NCBI RefSeq assembly: GCF_009730915.1
Contig: NC_052486.1
Span: forward strand, 23,754,137-23,818,136
Length of the DNA stretch: 64,000 nt
From: Dioscorea cayenensis subsp. rotundata
Taxonomy: Eukaryota > Streptophyta > Magnoliopsida > Dioscoreales > Dioscoreaceae
Direction: 5' to 3'
The translations under genes were made by a program, and so were the position numbers. Positions 22,858 through 36,319 of this stretch are shown here, in pieces. Numbering within the stretch: the stretch's first letter is position 1; every line of letters starts with the position of its first letter. The notes under the pieces are model-generated. The model did no database searches and was not told the DNA's origin. It was given only the letters and a program-made list of their open reading frames with translations.

Positions 22858-25800
22858 ATGGCTGCTCCAATCTCCTTCATCTCAACCCTTCCATCACTCC
22901 TGGCTTGGCCTCCCCAGCCTTCTTTCCCTCTGCTCCCCCACAAACGCACCAATGTGAGTGTTTACTGGTAATGAATCTTTGCTTACAGTGTTCTTATCTT
23001 GAATTGCTTTGATTGAAAACAGGGTTCATTTGTTTGCCATCAATCAATGGATGAATCCCAAATCTCTAGTGGAGGTTGTCTGATTAAGAGAAGAGATTTG
23101 GTCGGATGCTTTGGTGCCGCTATGACTGTGGTATGTTACATACTTTTTTAAAAAAAAAAAAAAAATTGTCTTTTTTGTTTGGCTAAGTTGTTTGGATGCA
23201 TTCTAAGCTACCTCTGGGTTTCTTCTCTGTTGGTTGGAATGTGTTTGATAATTTGATTATGATCAATGATATGGTGATGAGTTCTTGCCAGTTTTGATTA
23301 TCTTTACAGGAAGTGATATCAAGTTCAGGACCATTTACAGAAAGAGCTATGGCTGCTGATTTGATTCAGCGAAGACAGCGTTCTGAATTCCAGTGTATGT
23401 TTTATATGTTTGATTGGCTTTAAATAAGCCTGTACATTAATTTTAATCGTTTGATGCAGCAAAAGTAAAAGAAACCCTTTTCACAGCTTTAAAGGTATAA
23501 CTCTTGCTAATTACTCTAGTTCATGAAAATTCAATTGGTTGCATTTTTATATTAGAAAATGTATTTAGTCTGATGCTTGATTGGAAACGGTTTCTTATGA
23601 AGGGATACCCAGAGCTCCTTCCATCCATTCTGACTCTTGCGCTGAATGATGCTATGACATATGACAAGGTCAGCACCAAACTTTAGCACATGACCTTCTT
23701 AGTGACCATCATTTGTGCCAATTGATTCTTTCTGAACTAAGTTTGTAGGCTACAAAATCTGGAGGTCCAAATGGATCAATTCGGCTGAGGTACATGTATC
23801 TCTTCATGGATAGTTATTATGGTCTTTTGGGTAGTGCTTCATTTAAGTATTTCTAGAATTGCTTGCATCGGGTAATTTAACTGGTTTCTTTTCCCTTTTT
23901 TTTCGCATCTTGTTGAAGGTCTGAGATTGGAAGGCCTGAAAATAGCGGGCTTTCTCCTGCAATGGATCTCTTGGTGGAAGCGAAAAAGGAAATTGATTCT
24001 TATTCTAAGGGAGGTCCTATATCATTTTCTGACCTTATCCAATATGCAGGTGAGTTAGCTTTTCAATTTCAGAAAATAATTTCAAGCCTACAAATTTATC
24101 ATGGATATTGATACACACAATTTGTTATCCTGTGGTTGTTAATAATCTAAGGGTAAAATCGGGTGAGTAACTTATTTTATGCTCTTGTCATATGACTCAT
24201 GATGCAAGGACCACCACCTTTTCTCATCTCTTTTAGTTTGAAAATAGAATCCTACATCAACTCTCTTTGGAAAAGAATAACATTAAGGCACGATGGTGGG
24301 CTAAATCCATTCATTCTTTATATTTTGGAACCTCTGATGAGCTTCCCCAGTCTTTGCTGAAGGGGATTTGAGAATTGAGCTCTATGTAGGTAAATTGTTG
24401 CCATACACAGCCCCTGCCTTTTCAACCCTTCACTTCCTATTTCCAAGCTTCTTCTTCCCTCTAAGGATTTTTCAATATATAAAAGGAAAAAAAAAACTCA
24501 TTCTAGTGTTTAAATACAGTGTCTCTATGTATAGTATCTTGTCTGTGAGTTCATTTAGAGTAATGTAACAACTAAACACAATTCAATAATTCTGATTCGA
24601 AGTATTATTTTCTGTGAATAGCCCAAGCAGCTGTAAAGAAAACCTTCTTGGATTCTGCTATTAGGAAATGTGGTGGAAATGAAGAGAAAGGAAGATTATT
24701 GTATTCAGCATATGGCTCAAACGGTCAGGTGCTTTTTGAAATTAAACATCTGCAAGTACTTTTTGTTTGTGAGTCTGGGCTGCTTTTTCACCTTATTCTT
24801 AGTCATGCTCTATACTTGTCCAAGTTCATGGGATTCCTCAAGGATTTTAGATTATCATAAAATGTTTTACCCTCCTAGTAGAGAATAAGCTTAGTCGGGG
24901 CACCTAATTATGCTTTTTGTAATACTTTGTTCTTAGTCTTTTCCTATTTCAATCAGTGCAAGCACTTTTTGTTTCCAGTCAACGGTTAACTAATCCTATT
25001 TTGGTTTTGTTAGCCAACTAGTTTTTATTCAAATCTATTTCTGTTGTTTTTTATACTTCCTGTGTAGACTTCCGCTGTTAGTTTTATTAATTTGTTCATA
25101 AGACATTAGAAAGAAGTGTATTTTTGCCTGGAAGCTGGTTATCATGTGCTTTATTTGTTACTTTTCTTTTTTTCTGAATTTGGTGTTATGTTATAAAATT
25201 GTGACTTGGGTTGTTATTTTGTTATTATATGCCATCAGTGGGGCTTATTTGATAGACAATTTGGCCGAAGTGATTCTGAAAATCCTGATCCAGAGGGGAG
25301 GATCCCCCAGTGGGGCAAAGCTACAGTTCAGGAAATGAAAAATAAGTTCTCTGCTATCGGATTTGGTCCCCGCCAGGTACTTCTTGCATTGTTTAGTATC
25401 AGCATTGATTTAGTTGCTAAGGTTACTGAATAAACTTTTGTTTCATTTATCTTGGTCAGTATTATCATTGAAACTGAAAACTTGAATGATGGATATGATT
25501 TGGTCATTCCATCTGATACAGATTGCTAACATCAGATACCTCTACTAAACTTATTGTACTTTCATGCAAACCACGATTGCTGGCTTCTCCCGTTAGCTAG
25601 CCATTCTTAATTAATCGTTATTCTCATCATTTTGTTAATCAGTTTCATTTGGAACTACAAACATAGTACTTTTATGAAATTATATGTGATTTAAATGATG
25701 AAGGATTAAATCATTTACAGTTAGCTGTGATGTCCGCATTCCTTGGTCCTGATCAACTGGCAACAGAGAAACTCTTGGCATCGGATCCACAGGTTCTCCC

Positions 25801-26276
25801 CTGGGTTGATAAATACCAGCGAAGCCGAGAAACTGTGTCACAAACTGATTATGAGGTGATACTTTAGCTAATGGTGCCTTTGCTCTTTTAATATGGCAAA
25901 TTCTGTGATAAGTGGGAATTCTTTCTTATTGATTAAATTCATAGTGGCCAACAAATTCAATGCTAATTTTCTTAGTTGAGAAGTTAATATGCTGGTCTCA
26001 CAAATCATGTAATAAAATAAGATGGTCATATTCAATGGTGTTCTCATCAGAACAGTTTGAACATAGATTAAACACTTGGCAAAAGTCCAGAGCTGCAGCT
26101 TTGAATCCTTCCATTAATGTCAAGCTATTTGATGTTGATTTCTTGTGTTTCTTACTTCCATGCAGGTTGACCTGATAACAACCCTCACAAAGCTAAGCTC
26201 CCTTGGCCAGGAGATAAATTATGAAGCCTACACATATCCTGTTCAAAAACTTGATTTTGGCAAGCTCAAACTATGA
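22858..26276 (+). CDS. TL29: Thylakoid lumenal 29 kDa protein, ascorbate-peroxidase-like (TL29/APX4)
   Basis: Chloroplast lumen protein associated with photosystem II regions; structurally a class I peroxidase but known to lack peroxidase activity. Eleven exons (22858-22953, 23023-23130, 23310-23394, 23460-23494, 23603-23668, 23749-23789, 23919-24049, 24622-24728, 25239-25376, 25721-25855, 26166-26276) total 1053 nt, 350 residues, as in Arabidopsis. A Ser/Pro-rich transit peptide is followed by a twin-arginine lumen signal (KRRDLVGCFGAAM) ending near RAMAADLI, so Tat import is expected. The peroxidase core is recognisable, but the distal-His segment reads LALNDAMTYD, with Asn where active APX has His, and the proximal-His region is also changed (GPRQLAVMSAFLGPD). 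The C-terminus QKLDFGKLKL matches the family. Confidence 0.95.
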
Positions 26277-27437
26277 TGATGAACGCATGGCAGAGAATGC
26301 GGTTTATTCGGCAATTCTTTTCGAATGTATTATGACAGAGTTTTCTCAACATGATGTTATTTTGGCATTCTCGTTTATCACTCTTTGGAAATTCAGAAAT
26401 CAGTCTATTGTAAATGCAACGTTTAGATTGTTAACAAATATAAACTTCCAAATGAGATCTTGCTCCAACGTCATTGAAGCGATTAAATATATTGGCATTG
26501 AACACCAATTTGTCTGTAAGTAGATATGTTACTAGTTTTTCCTTGCAGTTATTTTGACAATTTGGAAATCGCATAAATCAGGTATGGAATTTTTGGTTCT
26601 CTTGACACAATGGCTGTCATATCTTGACCCGGGCAATGGACGAGCTAATTTGTTTGACCTGCGTGATTTAAGTTATCTTAATAAGTGATTAACAGTACTA
26701 ATATATTCTATTGTTTGACGAAAAATTTTACCATATATTTCTTGCTTTGATAAATATAATTTCAAATTCTCAAAAACTACATTAGAAGTTTCTTTGATGG
26801 TCAAAAGGAGTCTTAATTTTATTAGACTTTTGGTTCTGCTCCTGAAGACCAAACAACCCATAGAGTGATTCTCATAATTTAGTTTTTTTGATAGTTATTC
26901 ATTTTGCTTTTTTTATCACTTACTATTACAGTCTGTCTTTATTCATTTTTGTTCGATGTATGGATTTATTTTCTTTTGTAATAAATTATGATTATTTTAT
27001 AAGAGAAAAAAAATAAATAAATTCTCGCCATCATACTCAAATTTTCTCTTGTGCGCTGTTTTCCCTCCAAAATTGACTTGGAACCGTGTTTATTAAGTAA
27101 GAAATTCTCAATGGACCGTGTTTATTAAGTTAGAAATTTTCAATTTCGAAAGTAAAATGTAAAGAAAAATACACGAATTAAGAGGATCTATAGAATTTTC
27201 CAAAGCCACGTGTCATGCTTCTAACCGCATTGCACCATTGCTTCCCGCAACGGTGGCTGTACTCGATCAAGGTCAACGGCCAACCGCTCAGTGAACACTG
27301 AAGTCTAGTGCGGCAGGCGTCGCGCTCTATTAATTCACATTTCACACCCGCGAAAACCATCGATGTTCTCCATCTTCTCCACCGAAACCCTAGATCTCTT
27401 CTCCGCTTTCTCATCGATCTCTTCTCGTCTTCACTCC
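26277..27437. other. Intergenic: TL29 3' flank and TSC10 leader
   Basis: Holds the probable TL29 3' UTR and AT-rich spacer; a short direct repeat (ACCGTGTTTATTAAGT) occurs twice at about 27084 and 27115. The last 80 bases are a CT-rich leader. An in-frame upstream ATG at 27363 would add 25 residues to the next gene. No independent gene seen. Confidence 0.55.
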
Positions 27438-30400
27438 ATGGCTTCCCCTTATCTCCTTCTCCTCCTCTTGATCCCTGTGCTGCCTCTTATATTCCTTCTT
27501 GTTCTCGCCTTCTTGGCGCGGCCACGGCCGGCGAAGGTTCCGGTGAAGGGACGGCATGTCTTCATTACCGGAGGATCGTCGGGGATTGGGCTAGCAATGG
27601 CGCTGCAGGCGGCGTCGGAGGGGGCTCGTGTGTCTATTTTGGCGCGCAACCAGGCCAAGCTTGAAGAGGCCCGCGATACCATTCGGCTCGCCACTGGAAA
27701 GGAGGTCACCATTCTCAGTGCTGATGTGCGGGACGCTGAGTCTGTCGCGAGGGCCATTGAGGAGGCGGGGCCAATTGATATCCTAATTGCCAACCAAGGC
27801 GTTTTCATTCCTCAGGAGCTTGAACTGCAGGACATGAAGGAAATTAGGTTCCAAGTTGAGGTGAATCTCATGGGCACGTTTCATCTCATCAAGGCGGCAC
27901 TTCCTGGGATGAGGCAAAATACTAGGAAGACGGGCCTGCCGGCGTCCATTGCCATCATCTCATCTCAGGCCGGACAGGTATGACCTTCTTTTACGCTTTT
28001 GTTTTGTTTAGCTCTGAGCATTTTTTTGGTGAAATTTCGAGCTTTTCTCTTGCTACTTTGGTGAGCGTACGCTCTGCTGAAATTCTTTTCAAGTTTTGAT
28101 TCCGGTCGATGTCTTGATGATTGATGGATCTTGCAATAATTTGTCTATTGAAGCCTATACAACCGTGAAAATCCTTCTAAAAATTTAAATTTGTTCCTTT
28201 TTTTGAGGGGGTGGAGAATCTGATCTCTTAAGACGGTCTCGATTGCATTGGACCTAGGATTACTAGGAGGTCAAACTTCATGTCCATTGATCATAACCAT
28301 TCAGCATACGGATCAATATAACTTACATTATGTTCTAGCCTCTACCAGGAATCTCTTTTTCCCATGAGCTTCATTTTTTTTTGGGGATGTGGCATGAATT
28401 ATTTGGAAAATTTTCCTAATTGAATCAGTTTCTTGTTATTCATCTTATTGGATTTTGCTGGAAGTAATTGTTTAGTTGTTGAAAAGTTTGGCATAGCACA
28501 CAGCAAGTGAATGCATCTGTTATTGAAAACCATGTTTTGGGATTGGGTTGTTTGAGAATGAAAGTCATTTGTTTGAATCACTCTTGTAGGTGGGTGTTTA
28601 TGGATACACAGCTTATTCCGCAAGTAAATTTGCTCTTCGTGGCTTGGCGGAGGCCTTGCAGCATGAGGTTATCTCAGACAAAATTCATGTCTCCCTTGTG
28701 TTTCCTCCTGATACAGAGACTCCTGGTCTGGCTGAAGGTAAATGGACAGCAGATTTATCAACTGAACCTTATGGTTTATCTAAGTCTCGGGTCTAGTCTG
28801 GGTGTTTCTATTTGGGTTTTCTTAAAGTAGTTTTGTGTTTATGTTTTATGCAAGTGACACTTATCTATATATAGATGTTCTTCCTTGAATTAGTAGCGAT
28901 ATTTTTCATTAGCTTACAACTTCTAATTCGCTAAAGTCTGTTACTAACAAGATCAAAATTTAGTTGTCATTTCTTAGAATGACAATTTTGCCTGTCATTG
29001 GATTTTTCATAGTAGTTTTTCTTGGCATCTATTCAAACTCAAATACATGAGGTGTTCTTGCCAATCACAGTCCCATCTCTATATCAAATATACTGTCTCA
29101 AAATTCTTTCTTTACCTGTTAAATATTATGGGAAGCACCATAAGAAAAAAGGAGTTAGGTTCAATTGGTACCATTGAAGGGAAAGATGAACAGGAATTAA
29201 CTATTCCATTTCACCTGTAATCTAGTCCCATAGGTTTCCTTTAGTCTTCTTGATAAATTATGTTTAGCCTGTATTTTGTTGGTTAAAATCAAGAATCTCT
29301 TTATCTTAAATTTAGCTTTTCTAAATCCTGTGGGTTTCATATGTGAGAGTTAGAAGGCGATTAAACACTATTTTATTAGAGTTCTTTTGTGCTTTATGTA
29401 GATGTAAGTATGTTTTTTCAGTTTAAGCTTGATAAACTAAAGACTGTGGGTTCAAAGATACAACTAAGGAATATTCTTATCATTGTTCATGATGGTTTTC
29501 TTTAAATGAAATAGTTTGCTATCTATCTATTGATTTCCACTCAATTGAATTTGAGTTTCCAAATTCTGTCATCATGGAATTTTATGTTTAATATGTCACA
29601 TGATCTGGGTGTATTCAAGATTTACATATAAATGGTGATGCAGTTGCTGTAATTGATAACTAGAGTTTATATTTCACCTAAACTTAGAACAGCCATTCGG
29701 AAATGGATTTAGCGATGATGCAATTTTGGCCTATTATTGGTTTGTTATACCTTTCTGCTGACGTGTAGCTTGTATCGACTGCAGAGCAGAAGAGAAGACC
29801 AGAGCTTACCAACCTGATTGTTGCATCTTCAGGCGGAATGAAGGCTGATGCTGTTGCTAAGAAGGCCCTTGATGGCATCAAATCTGGAACATTTATTGTT
29901 TCATGCAATTTTGAAGGAGTCATGCTAGCTATAGCAACTGCTGGTTTGTCACCACAGAGTTCTTACCTGACAGCATTTTTTGAGGTGTTTGGTGCAGGTT
30001 TTATGCGCTTTGTAGGTCTGTGCTTCCAGTGGAATTGGTTTACTATCATCGAGAAGTTCAATGCAAAAAACAACAGTAAGTCTGTTATTTATTGATTACA
30101 TTCAAGTTTTCGTGTCAATTACACCAAACAGTCACGTGTTGTTAGTTGTCCGATTGATTCTGTTGAATTAAATACCATTTCTTTCTTTGTGAAATTCAGT
30201 AAAAAAAAAAGTATTGAAACTTGTGCGTTTTACATTTGTGATTACATTGCTGATGCTCATGATTGTCGGTCCTTTTCCTCAAGGAAACCAGATATATATT
30301 AAAAAAAAACTATTTATATATCCATTTGACTATTTCATGTCCATCATATTTGTCTTTGAAAAACCAAAACCCACATGATCCGGTTTTTCTGGGTTTTTTC

Positions 30401-31640
30401 AGCAAAGATAAGTATTGCATTTTGCAAGCTGTTCCCATACCGGGCCTTGATGTATATATTTATATATTTGAACTTGATAGAAGAAGAGGATATGTATTTA
30501 GCCAGCACAACCATAGATGACCTCTTTGGGTCATATTTATAGAACAAATAAATATACAAATATAACTATATGTATGTATATACACATATATATACACAAT
30601 GTACATACATAAAAAATATACATCTAACATATCACTCTAACACGCCCCCTCAAACTCACGGTGGGTCATAAACCGAGAGTTTGTCAATCAGAAACTGAAA
30701 CCTAAAGACTGTATGTGTCTTAGTGAAAATATCAGCAAGCTGCTGTGTAGAGGCAACATATACACAGCAACATAAGGAAGAATAATATTGCTAGCAATAT
30801 AATGATGACGAACAAAGTGAAGAGCGATCTCAAGATGCTTCATACATTCATGAAAGACTGGATTTGCAGCAATTTTAATGGCACTCTGGTTGTCACAGTG
30901 TATAACCATAGATGACCTCTTTGGGTCATATTTATAGAACAAATAAATATATAAATATAACTATATGTATGTATGTACACATATACATACACAATGTACA
31001 TACATAAAAAATATACATCTAACATATCACCCTAACAGAACTCATGACTTCATATTTGTTTTCTATTTAGAATAAATTTTTACTTGTTGAATTACCACAA
31101 ATCATTCACAAGAATCGGTAGTGTGAACCAACTTTTGAAGGTTAAAAGAAAGCATGGGTATTTTGAAGTTGTGCTCAGTACTCTCCCTGGTGTTGTTGGA
31201 ATGTGAGCTCGGCATTTTTTTCCAATGCATAATATTGATTTCAGTATATAAACCTCTCACATTTTCTCGTGTATGAAATTGATTATCTTGTTCTATAGAC
31301 GCATAAGCTTGTTTTACTGCCCGACAAATCCCCTGCATGGATCTAATATATGCACATTTCTCTATTTGTTCATTAGAGGCTTTTGATCATAACCAATTGT
31401 CTTGTTCTCTAATCTACTGATCCTCATTAGCGTCCTTAAGTTGAACCTTGGAATCTAAAACCCTGTTGTAGTTTTTGTTAAACATCATCCTGATTGAAAA
31501 TAATGCTGTTGTTTACTTTGCTGGGTTTATGCATATTGAAAATAAAAAACAGGCGGATCAAAGAATAGAAAAAGTTGGGCTTTGACGCAATAAAACTTTC
31601 CTTTCCACTAATCATTGTCTTTATATCTGCAGGGAGCTAA
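27438..31640 (+). CDS. TSC10: 3-ketodihydrosphinganine reductase (TSC10/KDSR)
   Basis: Second step of sphingolipid synthesis: NADPH-dependent reduction of 3-ketodihydrosphinganine to dihydrosphinganine at the ER (family knowledge). Short-chain dehydrogenase. Four exons: 27438-27977, 28590-28737, 29785-30075 and 31633-31640, 328 residues against about 327 in Arabidopsis. An N-terminal membrane segment (YLLLLLLIPVLPLIFLLVLA) precedes the cofactor motif TGGSSGIG, the DVRD and NQG motifs, catalytic Ser in IISSQAG, and YxxxK in YGYTAYSASKFAL. A C-terminal hydrophobic part follows. I start at 27438 (MASPYLL), which matches the length of homologues; 27363 is an in-frame alternative. The last exon is inferred: GTAAGT at 30076 and CAG at 31632 leave only Arg-Ser before the stop. 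Reading through instead would end at 30095. A Copia remnant sits in this 1.56-kb intron. Confidence 0.93.
30475..31037 (-). mobile_element. Copia LTR-retrotransposon remnant in TSC10 intron 3
   Basis: A fossil of 563 bp bounded by TG...CA and by a 5-bp target duplication, GAACT, at 30470-30474 and 31038-31042. Two LTR-like ends (30475-30642 and 30904-31037) are closely similar, sharing GATGACCTCTTTGGGTCATA. Between them are a purine-rich tract (GAGGGGGCG in element sense) and a short RNase H stretch with IHCDNQSAIKIAANPVFHE. It is a broken, strongly shortened copy. The intact target duplication shows that it entered here as one insertion. The two ends differ at several positions, so it is older than the Copia element at 51526. 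Confidence 0.85.
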
Positions 31641-32454
31641 GTTATTTGCAGTGTGGGGGTTACCTTCTTTGCAAGTTACATGTGTTGTTCAACATCCAAA
31701 GCAACTGTCTGCCTATGTAATTGGGTTATGTAATGCATTGTAAACAAAGTAATAATTTTGTCTTAGTCTATTCAATAATAAGGTTATAGCTTTGTGGGAT
31801 TCTCACTGCAGGCTTAGCTCTGTCTTCATTTTGGACTTGAATGTATATTGTAACGTGATATTATTTTCACTTCCAATAACTTATGTTCTCAGAATCCCTT
31901 TCATTTGGTTTTTACTCAACTGATGAAGATATGTGCCATCTTCATTTTATTGAAACATGCTTCTTGTGAAGATGATCAGTTCCCACTTTACATCAATCTG
32001 ATTCATGTCTGCCATCATTCGTTGTGTTTGTGTTCATGTGTAACATGAGAGTCAAATTTGTTGAAGTTATTTCACGTTCCCATGAGAACAGTTATCTGCT
32101 GGTACATACACTCAAAATAGATCAAGACGGTGGGAACATGGAAAATTTTATTTATTTTTTTTTTTTTGACAAGAGGAACAGACAGCTCGAAGGCTATGCT
32201 AAACCGTCAGGGGCGTGTACAAGCTTCGATGGAGCAAGTGGGGGCAGAGTCGCGCATACATGGGTGCTGAAACCACCCGCACACAACCACTGCTCACATC
32301 TCCCAGAAATGTACCCTCAACCGAGAATCAAACTCTCACCACTTGGTGAAGAGCTCTATCGGCGACCCGTATACCAATAGACCATTTGGTCATTGGTCAG
32401 GAACATGGAATGTTGCATGATCATCATGTACAATGTATGTTAGACCAATAACCA

Positions 32455-32498
<44 letters not shown>

Positions 32499-34087
32499 CT
32501 TAAATTTTAAATGGTAATACAAATAGTTAGACACTAACAAGTAATGGGATTTATTCTATTTTATTTTAGTTTAATTTTTTTTTTCTGTGTAGACAAGTCA
32601 ACTAATTTTAGTCCAACATTTCTGCCAAACTTACTACAGTATCAGAGCCTTGGAATACTACATAATTATCCACCACCCAGCCCTGCACCTGCACATGCAC
32701 ATCTTACAGTGTAGAATGTTTGAACTTTGAACCAATGACAATGGTTAGCAGCTCCATCCATTTGATGCTTCTTGTTGTTGACTTCTTGTCCACCTTAAAC
32801 CGTAGTATAAAAACATTCAAACATCCCAACCGAAGACTTTCATATCTTGGAGACTTGGAGTTAGCACCAAGCACATGCCTCTGAGTCTGAGCATGCTCAC
32901 TCATTCTAATAATGTTCATTTATTTCCACTCAAATCACGCTTATAATTAATTAATTAATTAAATTGTACAAGTCTGATAATTGATTTTATAATTATACAT
33001 AAAACAGTATATTAGGATTTGTTGACTAACTGGCACAATGCATTCACATTCTAAAGTCTTACATCAAAAAGACCTGCTAAACTAAGAAACCATTATTAGA
33101 TGTTAAGACTTCAGACTCGTCTGTGACTTTCCACAAATGTCCTCTTGTTTCACATGCCCACATACTGTTTATCAAAGCATAATTAACTTGAATATTTCCC
33201 AACATCTTTTCAAAAATTAAGGTTCACTATGTATTTATTAAGGTATATATGTTTAACTAATTTTTGAATTTATTGATACTGCTCATGCTGAGCAATATTG
33301 AATGTTGAACTTGGTCACTGATAGACTTAAATAATTTAATTTATTATTGAGCTTTTTGGTGTTGTCATTGGTCCCAATAACTAATACAACAAACCAAATA
33401 ACTATGAATTTAGAAGCCTAAACAACAACCCACTTTTGACGATTTATTCTTTAATAATTTATAATTCTGCTTTGATGACTTGTATTTGAAATTTAAGGCA
33501 AGAATGACAATTTCTTTGACAAGAATAGCAACTTAAAATAATAATTAAAAAAAAAAAAGTTAACAAATTGAGAATCCGCAATCTTACAAACTCTTGTCTC
33601 TGTGTAACACGTCAACTAGTTTTTAATCTAATTCTTTTATTAAAAATTACAGTAATATAAAAGGCAATACATACATGCTTCCATTCAATTTCCAAAAGAT
33701 AGAGATCATTAACTTAATTAATCTAGATTAATATCAACTTACCGTATACGTCCATCAATTAATGAATTTTTCACCGCACAAAATACATGGCCAACTCCAA
33801 TGTATTTGAATTTAATATCATACGATTGACATTTATAATGAATTTAATCATTTTTTTAATGTTTTAATGATATAATTAGGAACAATAAGAAAGTGGCAGT
33901 TTTGCAATTTAATGAAAAAACAGTGGTAAATAGGAAAGAGAGAGACAAGAATATATAAATATAAAATGTCCGTCAGGTGAAATTCCCATCGTCCTCAAAA
34001 GGAGCTCTTTTTTTCCTTCCAATCGGAGCAAAAGCCACGGGAAAACCCTAGAAATCCGAGGGTGAGGGTGCTTGATTGGATGCGAAG
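31641..34087. other. Intergenic: TSC10 3' UTR, SINE, AT-rich spacer
   Basis: The first 200 bases look like the TSC10 3' UTR. A SINE lies at 32144-32399 (own entry), followed by a (TC)n run at about 32455-32480 and a (TA)n run at 32481-32498. The remainder to 34000 is AT-rich with no supportable gene. The right end is the leader of the trihelix gene. Confidence 0.6.
32144..32399 (-). mobile_element. tRNA-derived SINE with 11-bp target duplication
   Basis: Flanked by GGAACATGGAA at 32133-32143 and 32400-32410. In minus-strand sense the element starts TGACCAATGACC, has an A-box-like TGGTCTATTGG (32374-32384) and a B-box-like GTTTGATTCTC (32323-32333) about 40 nt apart, then a GC-rich body, and ends in an A-rich tail (32144-32170). 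This is the layout of a polymerase III tRNA-type SINE of about 230 bp plus tail. The perfect target duplication suggests moderate youth. I do not recognise the family. Confidence 0.85.
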
Positions 34088-36319
34088 ATGATGCTTGGAC
34101 TGGGAGGCGATGGAATAGGGATGCTGATTCCGCTTCAGTTTGACGCTGCGGAAATGGCGGTAGTGGGGACGGCGGCGGACGGCGGAGGGGGATCTCAACA
34201 ACATCAACAACAGAGGGGGAAAGAGGGGGAGAGGGTGCCACAGTGGAGTCATGCGGAGACGAAGGAGTTCATAGCCATAAGAGCGGAGCTCGAGCGGGAT
34301 TTCACTGTTTCCAAGCGGAACAAGACGCTCTGGGAGGTGGTTTCCGCTAGAATGCGTGAGCGAGGGTATCGGCGCAGTCCCGAGCAGTGCAAGTGCAAGT
34401 GGAAGAACCTCGTCAATCGCTACAAGGTTCTTCTCTCTCTCTCTCTCTCTCTCAAGTTTTGCATTTTGGTATTCTTGTTCTTTTGAAGATGAATTTTTGA
34501 TAAGTTGGATGTGGATAGATTGAGCTGCAGATTATTTAATTGTGATTTTTTTTTTTAATTTGTTGGGTATAATCTGTTGGTTGAGTCTTCTTTCTCTGAT
34601 GTTTGATATGCTCCATTGCTTTGTAATTTGTTTAGATTTGAAGATTAATTTTTAAATGCATACATTTCATGCCGATTTCTTCAAGCTCCATAAGCATGCA
34701 TCAGTTCAATCTCTCCGTTTATAATCCCTTTTGCTAAAATTTGCTAAATTGTTAATAACTTTGGTTGTTGTTGATTTCAGAGTCTAGTTTTTATTTCCCT
34801 GAATTTTCTATGGTTTTCTAGTTGAATTTTGAACCCTTTTTTGGGATGTGTTTTGGTGTGTTTATTATGGTATGCTCTTAGAACCTATTAGCCTTCTACG
34901 GATTGTAGCTGAGTAATATTGTAGCTTGCTAGAATAACAAATTAAACCATGCTTGCAGACCTCAATATTATTGGTTCACATTTCTGTCATTTAAATTTAA
35001 TGTTGCTACTTGTTATCAACAATCAAAACAAAGAAATATAAGCCTTCGTCAGTTCATTATTGTTTTTCTTGCTTCTGTGATTTATGATGATCTTAGACGT
35101 TGATCTGAAAGGATTAAGTACTCAAATGATACACAGGGTTGGCTCATTATTGGTGCTTCCTAACTTTATCTAATCAGCTTAAGATTTTAATAGAATCTGG
35201 AACTGGTCCTCCACTATGGCGTATAGTAGGATATTATTTAGTTGACAGGTCCAACAGGCACTAACAGTCTAACATTTAGGTTAATACAGGAACCTTTATT
35301 AATTAAAAATTGTGTGAGTCCTTTAGTTTTACTTGATTTTAATTTTATGGTTGGTTCATGGCACTTGTGAAAATAATATCAGGGTCATTGCTTTGAGTTA
35401 GCATTTGGGACGTTTAGAACAAGTTAGAAGTCTAATTTGTTTCCAAGAAGACTACAGTTTTAAGTCATCAACGGGAAGTCAGTCTAGAACTATGCCATGT
35501 TTACCGTCTTTGCTGTTATTGATCAAAGAGCTTGTTGGCTAGTGACATTAGGAGGAAGCAAATATTATCTCATTAATGTGGGTTTTCAATTTCTGAATAT
35601 TAGTTGAAGTATGAGACTATGCTAGTGGATAATGTTATCTGTTTTATTTTGGTGTTTTAATCCAAAAACAAGTTTAACAATTGTTTGATTATATCCCCCA
35701 TTGAGTTGAACAGTCAGTCTGGCATTTTCCTTGTGAACAGGGCAAAGAGACATCAGACCCTGAAAATGGCAAGCAATGCCCCTTCTTTGAGGAGTTGCAT
35801 GCTGTCTTCCAGGAACGTGCAAGAAGCATGCAGCAGCTCCTCCACGAGTCTGAATCAGGACCACCACAGGCAAAGAAGAGATTGAAAAGGCCTAGTGGAG
35901 ATCGATCATCTGATGAATTGTCTGAGGATGATGAGGATGATGAAGATACTGACGATGAGCGTCTATCCAGAAGCAGAAAGAAGAAGGGAGACAAAGGGCA
36001 ACAACAACAGCAGCAGAGAGCAGCAGACAAGTCCAAGGCATCAAATAGTGTGCATGATATACTGCAAGATTTCCTACAGCAACAACAGCGCATGGAAGCT
36101 CAGTGGAAGGCAATGGTGGATAGGAGAACAAAAGAGCGTCAAATGCTTGAGAACGAGTGGAGGCAGTCAATGCAGACGCTTGAGCGTGAGAGAATGATGC
36201 TGGAGCAGGCATGGCGAGAAAGAGAGGAGCAGAGGAGGATCAGGGAGGAGACCCGAGCCGAGAAGAGGGATGTACTCCTAACCACTCTATTGAACAAACT
36301 CATACAAGAAGGCCTATAG
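34088..36319 (+). CDS. Trihelix transcription factor, GT-3-like
   Basis: DNA-binding nuclear factor of the plant trihelix family; members of this branch bind GT elements and respond to salt or pathogens (family knowledge). Two exons, 34088-34426 and 35741-36319, give 305 residues. The trihelix domain spans about residues 50-125: WSHAETKEFIAIRAELERDF, the second conserved aromatic position in TLWEVVSARM, and CKCKWKNLVNRYKGKE across the intron. A nuclear signal-like KKRLKR, an acidic run (EDDEDDEDTDDE) and a long charged coiled coil with many Gln/Arg/Glu (QQQQRMEAQWKAMVDRRTKE onward) follow. ATG at 34088 is the first in frame; ATG at 34080 reads into a stop at once. The intron starts in a CT repeat after GTTCTT. 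Confidence 0.93.
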
